Source of the DNA: Bacteroidales bacterium
GTDB lineage: Bacteria; Bacteroidota; Bacteroidia; Bacteroidales; UBA932
Direction: 5' to 3'
NCBI GenBank assembly: GCA_029098505.1
Contig: JAQXOE010000044.1
Coordinates: 62,001-126,000 of the forward strand
Length of the DNA: 64,000 bases
Under the pieces are notes generated by a model, which searched no databases, had not been told where the DNA came from, and saw only the letters and a program-made list of their open reading frames with translations. Both the position numbers and the translations under genes were made by a program. Positions 44,113 to 53,105 of this stretch are shown in pieces. Position 1 is the first letter of the stretch; each line of letters starts with the position of its first letter.

Positions 44113-46419
44113 ATGAAACTGATTCGGAACATATTGACAGCCCTTCTTTTGCTTGTTTCCTTGTGTGCGACAGGACGGGCTTCTGAGATGATCAAACGGC
44201 ACTCTTCAGAAAGCGGTCTTTCTAACAATGTGAAGAAGACCGATATTGTTGTTGTGACCAACTATTCAAAAGATTATCTCTGGAGCCGACGTATCGTAGA
44301 ATATATCACGGACAGAGTAAATAAGCAGGGAAGAAGCATGGAAATAGTCCATTGCCCTATAGGCTATGCTACTGATTCACATGCCGCTGACAGTTTGCTC
44401 ACATTTCTGAAGTCAAGCCTTGACTTTCTTAATCCGGCATCTCTCGCACTCATAGGCAGTCCAACCTTCTGTCTTGTCGAGTATATTGATTCTTGGTTTG
44501 AGGATATTCCTATGTTCCTTATCGGTGGACAGGATTCCGCCTATTCAATCGATAATCTAACAAAGCTTGAGGATGGTTCCGTTAACGACGGACTTGAAGA
44601 ATTAAGTGTAAGTGAACTGAAGAAGAAGTTCAATGTCGTCAGCCGCATCTGCCCCATCTATATGAATGAACTGATGGGACTTATCAAGGCTCTTATCCCA
44701 CAGGTCAATAAAATCTTCTTTATCACCGCAGGAGACCAGTTCAGCAATTTCAAAGAGGTGGATTTGAGGGAGTGCATAAACGCTTTGTATCCTGATGTGG
44801 TGATGGAAACGCTGAACTCACATTCCAATACCATAGGAGAACTGATTGCCAGACTGAACTCGGCGGATCCGAAAACCAGTGCGGCCATATTCTCGTCCTG
44901 GCCTGACAGTGATATTGACCAACAGAGTTCTTTGAGAGTCAGCAGCACCCTTTCTTCCCTTTCTTCACTCGACCTTCCCATTTTCACGATACGTGACAAT
45001 GGCTGGATGGATGCTTCTTCTGAGATACTTGGAGGAGTATTTGATGATGAAGCCGTCCTTTATTCGGATATAGACGATGCTTTGGACAGAATATTCAAAG
45101 GAGTGCAGCCAAGGGATATTCCGGATTATAACGATGCATTTGCATTGACCAGGCTCAATCTTGACAAGCTAACAAAATTGGGTATCGATCCTTCACTTTG
45201 CCCCGTGGATGTTGAGTTTACTGATAGCCAGAATACTTATTATTACAAGTTTACCGTTCTTAAATATACGCTTCTGACGATAATTGTTGCCTTGCTTGCT
45301 TTCTTCCTGGCATATATACTTAAGTCTTCCTGGGAACTTCAGCTCTTCAAAAGATCCATCAACGACCTTCCTATGGGCTACTCACTTGCCAGACTAATCA
45401 AGGGGGATAATGGTGAATTCGTGGATTTGAAGACCATCTTTGCCAACAAGCATCTCAAGGATGAGGTTCCTGAGCTGGGTGATGTTCTTTCTGAGTCGCC
45501 AAAGCTTAGGTATCCGGAACTGCTCGGAGATTTCCTGTCCAATGTGAACAATGCCGTAAACAGCGGCCAGAAATCCTTCAGTTTTGACCTCTATAGCAAG
45601 CGTTTCGACAGGTATATGACCTTCACTACCGTGATGCTTCCTGGTAAGATGATAGGTATAGTGATGGAGGATGTTACCGAGATGATGAACGCGAATAAAA
45701 GATTGGAAGAAGCGAAACTGAAGGCTGAAAAAGCGGACAGGACAAAAACAGCCTTTATCCACAACATAAGCCACGAAGTCCGAACACCATTGAACGCAAT
45801 ATGCGGCTTCTCCCAGCTCCTGACTTTACCGGGCGATTTCTGCAATGAACAGGAAAAGGCTGAGTATCAGGATTATATACTTAACAATACAGAAATGCTC
45901 ACGATGGTCATCAATGACCTCCTGAACCTTTCTACCATCGAAGAAGGCAGATACAGCATCAAATTGTCGGACTGCTATTGCAATTCAATTGCCCAGCACG
46001 CGCTGAAAAGTGTTGAGCATCGGGTGCCCAAGGATGTTGTTCTCATTTTCGATAGCGGGGTTGGAGAAGATTTCCATTTTGTTTCAGATTCCCAGAGAAT
46101 ACAGCAGATACTCATAAACTACCTTACAAATGCATGCAAGCATACAAGGAAAGGCTTCGTGAAACTCAGTATTTCCCTTGATGAAATACCGGGCAAGGTA
46201 GTGTTTGCAGTGACGGATACCGGGCACGGAATAGATCCGGCCAATGCGGAAAGGATTTTCGAAAGGTTTGTCAAATTAGAAACCGACGAAAATTACGATG
46301 GAAAGGGTCTGGGACTGTTCATCTGCAGACAGATAGCTGAACTTCTTGGTGGTGAAACCAAATTGGATACTAATTATAAAGAGGGAGCAAGATTCCTTCT
46401 GATACTTGACAACAAATAA
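44113..46419 (+). CDS. Membrane sensor histidine kinase with large periplasmic domain
   Basis: 768 residues. Signal/first membrane segment (MKLIRNILTALLLLVSLCATG), a periplasmic domain of about 350 residues with alternating beta-alpha pattern like ABC-type substrate-binding proteins ('IVVVTNYSKDYLWSRRIVEY', 'LALIGSPTFCLVEYI'), a second membrane segment near 378-396 ('YTLLTIIVALLAFFLAYIL'), a PAS-like part, then HisKA with His554 in 'HNISHEVRTPLNAICGF' and HATPase ('VTDTGHGIDPANAERIFERF', 'GKGLGLFICRQIAELLGG'). There is no receiver domain, and no response regulator is next to it. The gene is 6 nt from a Na+/phosphate cotransporter gene. Confidence 0.9.
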   Translation: MKLIRNILTALLLLVSLCATGRASEMIKRHSSESGLSNNVKKTDIVVVTNYSKDYLWSRRIVEYITDRVNKQGRSMEIVHCPIGYATDSHAADSLLTFLKSSLDFLNPASLALIGSPTFCLVEYIDSWFEDIPMFLIGGQDSAYSIDNLTKLEDGSVNDGLEELSVSELKKKFNVVSRICPIYMNELMGLIKALIPQVNKIFFITAGDQFSNFKEVDLRECINALYPDVVMETLNSHSNTIGELIARLNSADPKTSAAIFSSWPDSDIDQQSSLRVSSTLSSLSSLDLPIFTIRDNGWMDASSEILGGVFDDEAVLYSDIDDALDRIFKGVQPRDIPDYNDAFALTRLNLDKLTKLGIDPSLCPVDVEFTDSQNTYYYKFTVLKYTLLTIIVALLAFFLAYILKSSWELQLFKRSINDLPMGYSLARLIKGDNGEFVDLKTIFANKHLKDEVPELGDVLSESPKLRYPELLGDFLSNVNNAVNSGQKSFSFDLYSKRFDRYMTFTTVMLPGKMIGIVMEDVTEMMNANKRLEEAKLKAEKADRTKTAFIHNISHEVRTPLNAICGFSQLLTLPGDFCNEQEKAEYQDYILNNTEMLTMVINDLLNLSTIEEGRYSIKLSDCYCNSIAQHALKSVEHRVPKDVVLIFDSGVGEDFHFVSDSQRIQQILINYLTNACKHTRKGFVKLSISLDEIPGKVVFAVTDTGHGIDPANAERIFERFVKLETDENYDGKGLGLFICRQIAELLGGETKLDTNYKEGARFLLILDNK

Positions 46420-46425
46420 AATGAT

Positions 46426-48162
46426 ATGACTACTGTAGCGATTCTTTCGGCCATATTGACGCTTTTGGCCGGCATAGGAGTTTTCCTCGTAGCTTGCAGC
46501 ATGATGAGCTCTAACCTTGAGTCTCTCAGCTCAGACAAATTGAAAAATCTATTCGCAAAGGCTTCAGGCAGCAAGTTGCTGGGTGTGGGAATCGGTACCC
46601 TTGGAACAGCTGCCATTCAGAGTTCAGGAGCGACCACGGTTATGGTAATCGGTTTTGTAAACGCCGGAATCATTTCTCTGACTCAGGCCGCAACAATGAT
46701 TTATGGTGCCAATATTGGTACGACCATCACTGCACAGATTGTCGCTCTCGGTATGTTCGGGGGCAATTCAATCTCCACATCAGTGATTTTCTCCGCTTTT
46801 GCGGGACTCGGAGCCTTCCTCGCCCTATTTACCAATAAGGAATTCTGGAAGAAGATAGGCGGCATTCTTACCGGTTTCGGTATGCTTTTCGTCGGTCTCG
46901 TCCTGATGTCCAGCTCAATGTCGGATTTCGCTGCACTTGAAGGTGTGAAGATTTTCCTTGCCGGTATCAGCAACCCTCTGCTTCTTGTCCTTATTGGAAC
47001 TTTGCTTACCGCCATAGTCCAAAGCTCTTCAGTGATGACCTCAATAGCCCTCGCGATGGTAGTAAGCAACCTCATTACTCTTGACCAGGGTATCTACCTT
47101 ACTATGGGTTCCAATATCGGTTCCTGCGTTGTAGCCCTAATAGCCGGTCTCACTTCCGGAACGAATGCGAAGAGAACTTCAATAATACACTTGATTTTCA
47201 ACTGCTCCGGTGTTGTGATTTTCCTTATCGCAGCATTATTGATGAATATATTCTCAGGTGGAGACTTCAGTTTTGGAAACATCTTCAACAGGATGTTCCC
47301 TGATGCGCCTCAGACCCAGCTGGCTATGTTCCATACCATTTTCAACTTGATTACCGTTATCATAGTCCTCCCTATGACCGGTCTTCTTGTAAACCTTGTA
47401 TGCAAGATTATTCCTGAAAAGATTGAAAATGAGGATCCTAACGCTCCGAAACTTTATTTCATCGACGAGCATATGCTCAGGACTCCTCCTGTGGCTGTGA
47501 AGCAGACCAAGGAAGAAATTATCAATATGTCCAAGATTGCATATGAGAACTTCTCACGTGCCGTTCATATGATTAAGACTTTGGATCTCAGCGAACTCGA
47601 AACCTTCAATCAAAAGGAGAAGGAATTGAATTTCCTCAATGGAGCGATTATAGACTTCGTTGTCAAACTGTCTGAAAAACAGCAGCTGAGCGAGGCCGAC
47701 CACGTTTATCTATCTACAACTTATCGCACAGTAAGAGATTTGGAACGTATTGGTGATTATGCGGAGAACATTATTGAATATGCAGAGATATTGAAAGAGT
47801 CATCAAGTTCATTCTCTAAGTATGCTTTAGCAGAAATAGATGAGCTGGAAGACCTTATTCAGAAACTCTACACCCACGTTATGCTCGCATATGACCAGAA
47901 CAGCATCGAAGAGCTTGATGTTGCCAACGAGCTTGAGGAACAGGTCGATATCGTTACAAAGAATATGGAAGATATGCATATAGAGAGACTGTCCCAGGGC
48001 ATATGTACTCCAACAGTCGGCGCCCAGTACCTCTCATTCTCGACCAATGCGGAGCGTATTGCTGACCACCTCATAAATGTCGGCAAGACAGCCAGAGTGA
48101 TGACAAACCGCCGTCAAAGAGACAATATTTCATTTAAGAGCGGTAAGATTCAGACAACTTAG
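46426..48162 (+). CDS. Na+/phosphate cotransporter (NptA/YjbB type) with C-terminal PhoU-like domain
   Basis: 578 residues. Two repeats each with the QSS motif of SLC34-like carriers ('GTAAIQSSGATTVMVIGFVN' and 'AIVQSSSVMTSIALAMVVSN'), about eight membrane segments, then a helical PhoU-like domain from about 360 ('IAYENFSRAVHMIKTLDLSE', 'YRTVRDLERIGDYAENIIEY'). Expected to move phosphate, in or out, with sodium; the PhoU-like part probably controls it. Shares an operon with the sensor kinase upstream. Confidence 0.92.
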   Translation: MTTVAILSAILTLLAGIGVFLVACSMMSSNLESLSSDKLKNLFAKASGSKLLGVGIGTLGTAAIQSSGATTVMVIGFVNAGIISLTQAATMIYGANIGTTITAQIVALGMFGGNSISTSVIFSAFAGLGAFLALFTNKEFWKKIGGILTGFGMLFVGLVLMSSSMSDFAALEGVKIFLAGISNPLLLVLIGTLLTAIVQSSSVMTSIALAMVVSNLITLDQGIYLTMGSNIGSCVVALIAGLTSGTNAKRTSIIHLIFNCSGVVIFLIAALLMNIFSGGDFSFGNIFNRMFPDAPQTQLAMFHTIFNLITVIIVLPMTGLLVNLVCKIIPEKIENEDPNAPKLYFIDEHMLRTPPVAVKQTKEEIINMSKIAYENFSRAVHMIKTLDLSELETFNQKEKELNFLNGAIIDFVVKLSEKQQLSEADHVYLSTTYRTVRDLERIGDYAENIIEYAEILKESSSSFSKYALAEIDELEDLIQKLYTHVMLAYDQNSIEELDVANELEEQVDIVTKNMEDMHIERLSQGICTPTVGAQYLSFSTNAERIADHLINVGKTARVMTNRRQRDNISFKSGKIQTT

Positions 48163-48166
48163 CAAT

Positions 48167-48203
48167 AAAAAATACGGCATCAGAGATTGATGCCGTATTT
48201 TTT
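48167..48203. terminator. Two-way terminator inside the 3' end of the HAD gene
   Basis: TACGGCATCA (48173-48182) pairs fully with TGATGCCGTA (48088 side: 48188-48197), loop GAGAT, with A-run on one side and T-run (48198-48204) on the other. It ends the cotransporter transcript on the plus strand and the TetR-GNAT-HAD transcript on the minus strand. The right arm encodes the last residues of the HAD protein (KKYGINL). Confidence 0.85.
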
Positions 48204-48788
48204 TAATTCATTCCTGTATTGCTCCGCATCGAAAAACTGGAAGGCATTCCAGCCTGCAGCGATAGCGCCTTCGACATTGACAGCCTTATCATCAGTGAAC
48301 AGGCATTCCTCTGCATTGAGCCCGAATTTCGAGCATAGATGCTCATAGATGGCCGTGTCTGGTTTTATGATATGTACGTCCGAGGACACGACGCAGCCGT
48401 CAAGCAACTGCAGAATGTCGTGCCTGCGCATAATCTCATATACTATACTGCACCAATTGGTAAGGCCATAAAGCCTGTATCCCATTGCCTTCAGTTCCAG
48501 AAGCAGTTCGCGCATTCCCTTTATCTCACCGGTTACCAGATCGGGATAGTTGTCAATGAAGTATTGCAACTCCCTGTCAAAGCGGGGATTGTCCCTCCTG
48601 ACCTCAGCAATAATCTCCCTGATGGGGATGTCCTCCTTGTCGCATCTGTCCAGAAAATCCGGACGGGCTATGAGGTACATAAATTCCTCCCTGCCCTCTT
48701 CCGTGTCGAACAAAGGATCCAGTATTCGATTGAAATCATAGTCAACCAGTACTTTTCCGAAATCGAAAATCAGATTCTTTATCATCAT
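48180..48788 (-). CDS. HAD-family hydrolase (YihX-like phosphatase)
   Basis: 202 residues from the ATG at 48786-48788 (MMIKNLIFDFGKVLVDYD); a longer frame overlaps the GNAT gene. HAD motifs: IFDFGKVLVDYD (motif I, nucleophile Asp), YGLTNWCSIVYE (motif II), 'IIKPDTAIYEHL' (Lys) and CLFTDDKAVNVEGA (motif IV). The FDFGKV form is typical of the subfamily with alpha-glucose-1-phosphatase YihX and haloacid dehalogenase relatives. Substrate unknown, likely a small sugar or nucleotide phosphate. Last gene of a three-gene operon. Confidence 0.88.
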   Translation of the reverse strand: MMIKNLIFDFGKVLVDYDFNRILDPLFDTEEGREEFMYLIARPDFLDRCDKEDIPIREIIAEVRRDNPRFDRELQYFIDNYPDLVTGEIKGMRELLLELKAMGYRLYGLTNWCSIVYEIMRRHDILQLLDGCVVSSDVHIIKPDTAIYEHLCSKFGLNAEECLFTDDKAVNVEGAIAAGWNAFQFFDAEQYRNELKKYGINL

Positions 48789-48798
48789 ATAGGGCGGA

Positions 48799-49251
48799 TT
48801 ACAGGTTTTCTTCATACATAAGGTAGTGGCATTCATCCATTCCGAGTTTCTTGTAGGTGGTCTGTGCCCTGAGATTGTGTCTGTCTACATAAAGACGCAG
48901 ACTATTGGCTCCGGCCTCGCGGGCAAGACGCCTTACTTCGGAATAAAGTGTCGAGAATACTTTCTGCCCACGATATTGGGGACTGACATATACACTTTCT
49001 ATCCACCAATAGTCGCAATTGTTCCAGTCGCTCCATTCCTTTGTCACAAGCAGACTGCCCATAATTTCGTCCTTCTCGTTCCTTGCAAGGTAGTATGTTC
49101 CTTTTGCCGGGTCCAGAAGTACGGCTTCCACTCCTTTTCTTACAACTTCGCCATTCAAGGATGTACCTTCCGATTCTTCAGCCATCTCAACTTGAAAACG
49201 GGCAACAATATCCCTGTCTGCAGGATTCCCTTTTGTTATTCTGATTTCCAT
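48799..49251 (-). CDS. GNAT-family N-acetyltransferase
   Basis: 150 residues. GNAT core: 'YYLARNEKDEIMGSLLVTKE', the acetyl-CoA loop region 'IESVYVSPQYRGQKVFSTLY' and the C-terminal 'HNLRAQTTYKKLGMDECHYL'. The substrate cannot be told. It overlaps the end of the TetR gene by 16 nt and precedes HAD by 10 nt, so the three are one unit. Confidence 0.92.
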   Translation of the reverse strand: MEIRITKGNPADRDIVARFQVEMAEESEGTSLNGEVVRKGVEAVLLDPAKGTYYLARNEKDEIMGSLLVTKEWSDWNNCDYWWIESVYVSPQYRGQKVFSTLYSEVRRLAREAGANSLRLYVDRHNLRAQTTYKKLGMDECHYLMYEENL

Positions 49252-49829
49252 TTCTTTTCGGGTTTTCGTATTATAACTTCTTGTCCTGATTTAATCAATA
49301 GCAGGAAAGCGTAGAATTGCTTCGACAGTATCTGAGAAACCCTGTCTTCATTCCAGTTCTGAGGATCATTGTTGGCAAGTCCGCTAACACCTACGATTAC
49401 AGGACGCATCTGTTCAAGAAATTCAGCTGCCATTTTGTCATCAAAACCGAATTCATTCTCCAGCTCCTTAAGACATTCCATAGCAGTCTTGTCTATGATA
49501 GAGAGGTCAGCGTTCGGTCTCAAAAAAAGAGCCCGGAACAACTTGGGCTCTTCAATTGAAAATCTGTAGAGCCTGAGACCCATCTCCTTGAAAGACAATC
49601 TGTATTCACTGACCTCACTCAAGTATTTATTAAGGTTCCGGGTACATTCAGCCAAAACATCCTGGAGTATTTCATCCATACTGTTATAGGCTGTAAACAA
49701 CGGGCTCACGGAGCAGGACAGCTCCTTGGATATGGACCTGGCAGTAATCATTCTCCAACCTTGGGTCCTCAATATTTTAATTGCAGCTGCGACTATATCG
49801 CTTTTGCTGAATTGGGCTTGTCTGGGCAT
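49236..49829 (-). CDS. TetR-family transcriptional regulator
   Basis: 197 residues. The N-terminal TetR-type HTH lies at about 8-55 ('KSDIVAAAIKILRTQGWRMI', 'TARSISKELSCSVSPLFTAY'), followed by an all-helical ligand/dimer domain. It heads the operon with GNAT and HAD and has its own promoter close by; self-regulation is likely for the family. Effector unknown. Confidence 0.9.
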   Translation of the reverse strand: MPRQAQFSKSDIVAAAIKILRTQGWRMITARSISKELSCSVSPLFTAYNSMDEILQDVLAECTRNLNKYLSEVSEYRLSFKEMGLRLYRFSIEEPKLFRALFLRPNADLSIIDKTAMECLKELENEFGFDDKMAAEFLEQMRPVIVGVSGLANNDPQNWNEDRVSQILSKQFYAFLLLIKSGQEVIIRKPEKKWKSE

Positions 49830-49857
49830 CTATTATCAGTTTAGGTGGATGGGATGC

Positions 49858-49888
49858 CAAAGATAATGCAAATTCCCATTCCTGCAAA
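49858..49888 (-). promoter_or_regulatory. Bacteroides-type promoter of the TetR-GNAT-HAD operon
   Basis: On the minus strand TTTG (49885-49888), 19 nt, TATCTTTG (49858-49865): full consensus. It overlaps nothing coding; the start codon lies 29 nt downstream. Confidence 0.75.
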
Positions 49889-49903
49889 ACTGAGAGGCCC
49901 GTT

Positions 49904-52147
49904 TTACCTGTGCATACCCCCGAAAAGATTCATTCCTCTCAACATCTGGCTCAACAAAGCTACCAGTTGCTCAGATTCCTGAAGCACGTGAACTGTCAGC
50001 ATCAGTGTGTCGAGGTTTATGTTGCTGTTCTGTGCACTGGCCATTGCTGCACTGCTGTCGCTTGAAATCTGCTCCTCAAGTACATTGCAATCGTGCCTCA
50101 GCAACTCGACATCGGTAAAATCTCCATCCTCAAGCATTGCAGCAGCGCGACTGTAAATTTCTATTACCTTGTTCCTGTTGGTGATGAAACTTCCGTGGAA
50201 TTCCTGAGGAATAGGGGAGAAGTGATTTCCAACGTGCTCCAGAATAGGATCATTGATACGTTTCAGGCAGTATAGCATCTGCTTGCAGGAATTGATTCCC
50301 AGGAAGTACCAGGTGTTCAGAGGCATTATCTTCCTGTTGTCGAGGCGTCGCATTGACACTACCTCTCTCTTCCTTTGCCGCTTCAGATTCTTGCGTTCCT
50401 CCTCTATCCTGTCGCTGACCTTCTTCAGTGCACCATAGTCCTCTTTCATAAAACCGTCAGTGCTCTTGAGAAGAGCGTTCCCTACGAAGATGAGACGTTC
50501 TGCATTGCCCTTCCTGATGTGCTCGCAAAGCATATTCCAGAGTTCCTCGGGATTATTGCAGTGCAACATACGGTTGAAAAGGCCGTCCTCTTCCTTTTTC
50601 TTCTTGTCCTTGTATTTCTTTTCACTCTTGTAGAGAGTATAGACGGCAATCACGATGAAGAGCACCATTACGATGTAGCGGCCGAAGAACATTGCATTGG
50701 TGATCAGGAAACAGAGGGCAAATGCTGCTCCTGCCGTGATGAACCAGCCTCCGATTACCGAGAGGACGCCTGTAATCCTGAAAACGGCGCTTTCCCTGCT
50801 CCAGGCACGGTCGGCCAGAGATGCTCCCATTGCCACCATAAATGTGACGTAGGTGGTTGACAATGGCAATTTATACCTTGTTCCAAGTGCGACCAGCAAT
50901 CCAGCGAGTACGAGGTTCACCGAGGCGCGGACCATATCGAAGGCAGCTCCATCCTCGAGTACCTCTTCCTCAGAATTGAAGCGTTTGTTCACGAAACGTA
51001 TGATGAAATCCGGAACGCAAGCCTCAAAGAAACCGGCAATCTTCGAACTGTCCCTGACAATTTTCCTTGCCACAGAGGATGAACCGAACATTTCATCACC
51101 TTCATCCTGTCTCGAAAGGTCCACGCTGGTCTTGACGACGTTCTGGGCTTTCTTCGAAAAGAAGAGTGAGAGTACCATCACCAGACCTGCGGCAAGCAGG
51201 AAGATGACCGGGGTGTGCGCACTCTCCTGCAATGAAGTCATCAGGAAGGTGTCAGGATTCCCATTGCCGTTCGCAGAATAATCGAGGAAAGCGTCGAGAC
51301 CCGTCAACGGTACCCCGACGAAGTTTACCAGGTCATTGCCGGCAAAGGCCATTGCCAATGCGAAAGTGCCCATCAGCACTACAGTTTTCAAGATGTTAAC
51401 CCTGAAGAGAGCCAGCAAAGACATCAAAAGACTCATTGCGATAAAGCAAAGCCCAAGAATGAAAGCTGTATTGTCATTGATGAAGGCCTTCAGCTCAGGA
51501 GTCATAATTGATGAACCCTTCAATCCGTTTATCAGAAGGAACCATATTATCGACGTAGAACAGATTGCTCCGAACACAACAGTCTTGACCGAACGGTTTG
51601 ACGGCTTGATGAAGGTGAAAACCAGACGGGATATCCACATTACAGCAGCTCCGAATATGAAGGCGACGGCTACAGACATAAATATGGCCATAATCACACT
51701 GAGGGCCTTATCCGTATTGAGCAATTCTCCCATACCGTAAACGCTGCCGCGGGCAATCTTTATCAATGAAAGCGCAAAAGCGCCTCCAAGGAGTTCGAAT
51801 ACCATTGACACAGTAGTCGATGTCGGCATTCCCAAGGTGTTGAAGATATCGAGCAATATTACATCCGTCACCATTACGGCGAGGAATATGCACATTACCT
51901 CATAAAAGCTGAAATATTGCGGTGAGAAAATGCCGTGACGGGCAACATCCATCATTCCGTTGGAAAGTGCCGCTCCGGCGAATACGCCTATTGCCGCCAC
52001 TATTATTATAGTCCGGAAAGGTGCAGCTTTTGCACCTACTGCCGAATTGATAAAATTGACTGCATCATTGCTCACTCCGACTACAAGGTCGAAAATAGCA
52101 AGGACGCAGAGAAATACTATGATTCCGATAAAAATACCTTGTGCCAT
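49904..52147 (-). CDS. PiT-family inorganic phosphate transporter with PhoU-like C-terminal extension
   Basis: 747 residues. The PHO4 signature occurs twice: 'VSNDAVNFINSAVGAKAAPF' near the N-terminus and 'FAGNDLVNFVGVPLTGLDAF' in the second repeat, with 'TLGMPTSTTVSMVFELLGGA' between. About ten membrane segments reach to about residue 505. From about 520 on there is a charged helical cytoplasmic domain ('DRIEEERKNLKRQRKREVVS', 'HCNNPEELWNMLCEHI') similar in character to PhoU-like regulators. It takes up phosphate with a cation. Divergent from the PhoB/PhoR-like pair, which suggests phosphate control. Confidence 0.93.
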   Translation of the reverse strand: MAQGIFIGIIVFLCVLAIFDLVVGVSNDAVNFINSAVGAKAAPFRTIIIVAAIGVFAGAALSNGMMDVARHGIFSPQYFSFYEVMCIFLAVMVTDVILLDIFNTLGMPTSTTVSMVFELLGGAFALSLIKIARGSVYGMGELLNTDKALSVIMAIFMSVAVAFIFGAAVMWISRLVFTFIKPSNRSVKTVVFGAICSTSIIWFLLINGLKGSSIMTPELKAFINDNTAFILGLCFIAMSLLMSLLALFRVNILKTVVLMGTFALAMAFAGNDLVNFVGVPLTGLDAFLDYSANGNGNPDTFLMTSLQESAHTPVIFLLAAGLVMVLSLFFSKKAQNVVKTSVDLSRQDEGDEMFGSSSVARKIVRDSSKIAGFFEACVPDFIIRFVNKRFNSEEEVLEDGAAFDMVRASVNLVLAGLLVALGTRYKLPLSTTYVTFMVAMGASLADRAWSRESAVFRITGVLSVIGGWFITAGAAFALCFLITNAMFFGRYIVMVLFIVIAVYTLYKSEKKYKDKKKKEEDGLFNRMLHCNNPEELWNMLCEHIRKGNAERLIFVGNALLKSTDGFMKEDYGALKKVSDRIEEERKNLKRQRKREVVSMRRLDNRKIMPLNTWYFLGINSCKQMLYCLKRINDPILEHVGNHFSPIPQEFHGSFITNRNKVIEIYSRAAAMLEDGDFTDVELLRHDCNVLEEQISSDSSAAMASAQNSNINLDTLMLTVHVLQESEQLVALLSQMLRGMNLFGGMHR

Positions 52148-52156
52148 TATGCTTGA

Positions 52157-52280
52157 TTATGAATTATATGTCACTCCAAGATAGAGCAGCAGAACAAAGA
52201 TGATAAGGAGGATTAATCTGGTCCAATTGTAAATTGTGACTATCCTCTCACCCTTGCTCTTCTCTATGTTCTTTCCTTTC
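52157..52280 (-). pseudogene. Possible broken small membrane-protein ORF upstream of PiT
   Basis: On the minus strand, ATG at 52278-52280 reads MKGKNIEEQG and stops. One base shift near 52260 would join MKGKNIE to a frame reading 'GERIVTIYNWTRLILLIIF' and on to a stop at 52157, a basic start plus one membrane helix, 41 residues. The hydrophobic frame has no start codon of its own. It is either a frameshifted remnant, a sequence error, or chance. Confidence 0.3.
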
Positions 52281-52300
52281 ATATGAAGTATATTTCCTTT
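52271..52300. repeat. Direct repeat TTCCTTTCA, 21-bp pitch, between PiT and phoB-like genes
   Basis: TTCCTTTCA occurs at 52271-52279 and again at 52292-52300 (TGAAAGGAA on the PiT strand). The 21-bp pitch equals two helical turns, suitable for two regulator dimers on one face. OmpR/PhoB-type regulators bind direct repeats, so this may be the local Pho-type site. Confidence 0.4.
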
Positions 52301-52401
52301 CACGCTGCAAATAAACTCAAGCCCTATTACATACTTGTTTCGGAAATGTTACAATTTTATTAAAGCAGCTGTCCGGAGTTCCTTATTCGGAAAAACTTGC
52401 C

Positions 52402-52409
52402 TATGTTTG
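52402..52409 (+). promoter_or_regulatory. -7 box of the phoB-like gene
   Basis: TATGTTTG matches TAnnTTTG 18 nt before the response-regulator start. No TTTG at the right spacing upstream (TTCC instead), which suggests activator dependence. Confidence 0.4.
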
Positions 52410-52427
52410 CAAACGTAATTTTGATTT

Positions 52428-53105
52428 ATGAAGGCACATATACTTATTGTAGATGATGAACCCGACTTAAGGGAGATACTCGCTTACAACCTTGAAAGCG
52501 ATGGTTATCAAGTCATTTGTGCAGAAAGCGCCTTGGAGGCCCAGAAGGCTGTAGACGGGAACAATGTTGACCTGATACTTCTGGATGTGATGATGAGTCC
52601 GAAGTCAGGTTTTGAATGGGCATCCGAACTGAAGATGAATGAGAGGACGAAAGATATTCCCATTATCTTCTGTACAGCCAAGACTATGGAGCACGATATT
52701 CTCAAGGGTTTCTCTCTTGGCTCCGATGACTATATATGCAAACCGTTCAGAATCAGCGAGGTAAAAGCCAGAGTCAAAGCGGTTTTGAGCCGTTGCCATA
52801 ACGAAAGGACTGACCAGACCCTGCGCTTCGAAGGCCTGGAGCTGAATATGGAGAAGAAAAGCTGTACAGTGGATGGCATCGACGTTCAGTTCTCGAAACT
52901 GGAATTTGAAATACTTGCCCTGCTGATATCAAAACCCGGGCAAGTCTTTTCAAGGGAAGACATACTTCGTCGCATCTGGCCGGACAATACCCTGGTACTC
53001 GACAGGACTGTTGATGTGAATATTACGCGCATAAGGAAAAAGATAGGCCCTTATGGATCAAGGATAAGGACGAGATTCGGTTATGGCTATTTCTTCGACA
53101 CATAA
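52428..53105 (+). CDS. OmpR/PhoB-family response regulator
   Basis: 225 residues. Receiver domain with 'ILIVDDEPDLREIL', phospho-acceptor Asp53 in 'DLILLDVMMSPKSGFEW' and 'GSDDYICKPFRISEVKARV'. C-terminal winged helix ('QFSKLEFEILALLISKPGQV', 'VDVNITRIRKKIGPYGSRIR'). It overlaps the kinase gene by 23 nt. PhoB is the likely functional name given the divergent phosphate transporter, but the name is inferred. Confidence 0.93.
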   Translation: MKAHILIVDDEPDLREILAYNLESDGYQVICAESALEAQKAVDGNNVDLILLDVMMSPKSGFEWASELKMNERTKDIPIIFCTAKTMEHDILKGFSLGSDDYICKPFRISEVKARVKAVLSRCHNERTDQTLRFEGLELNMEKKSCTVDGIDVQFSKLEFEILALLISKPGQVFSREDILRRIWPDNTLVLDRTVDVNITRIRKKIGPYGSRIRTRFGYGYFFDT

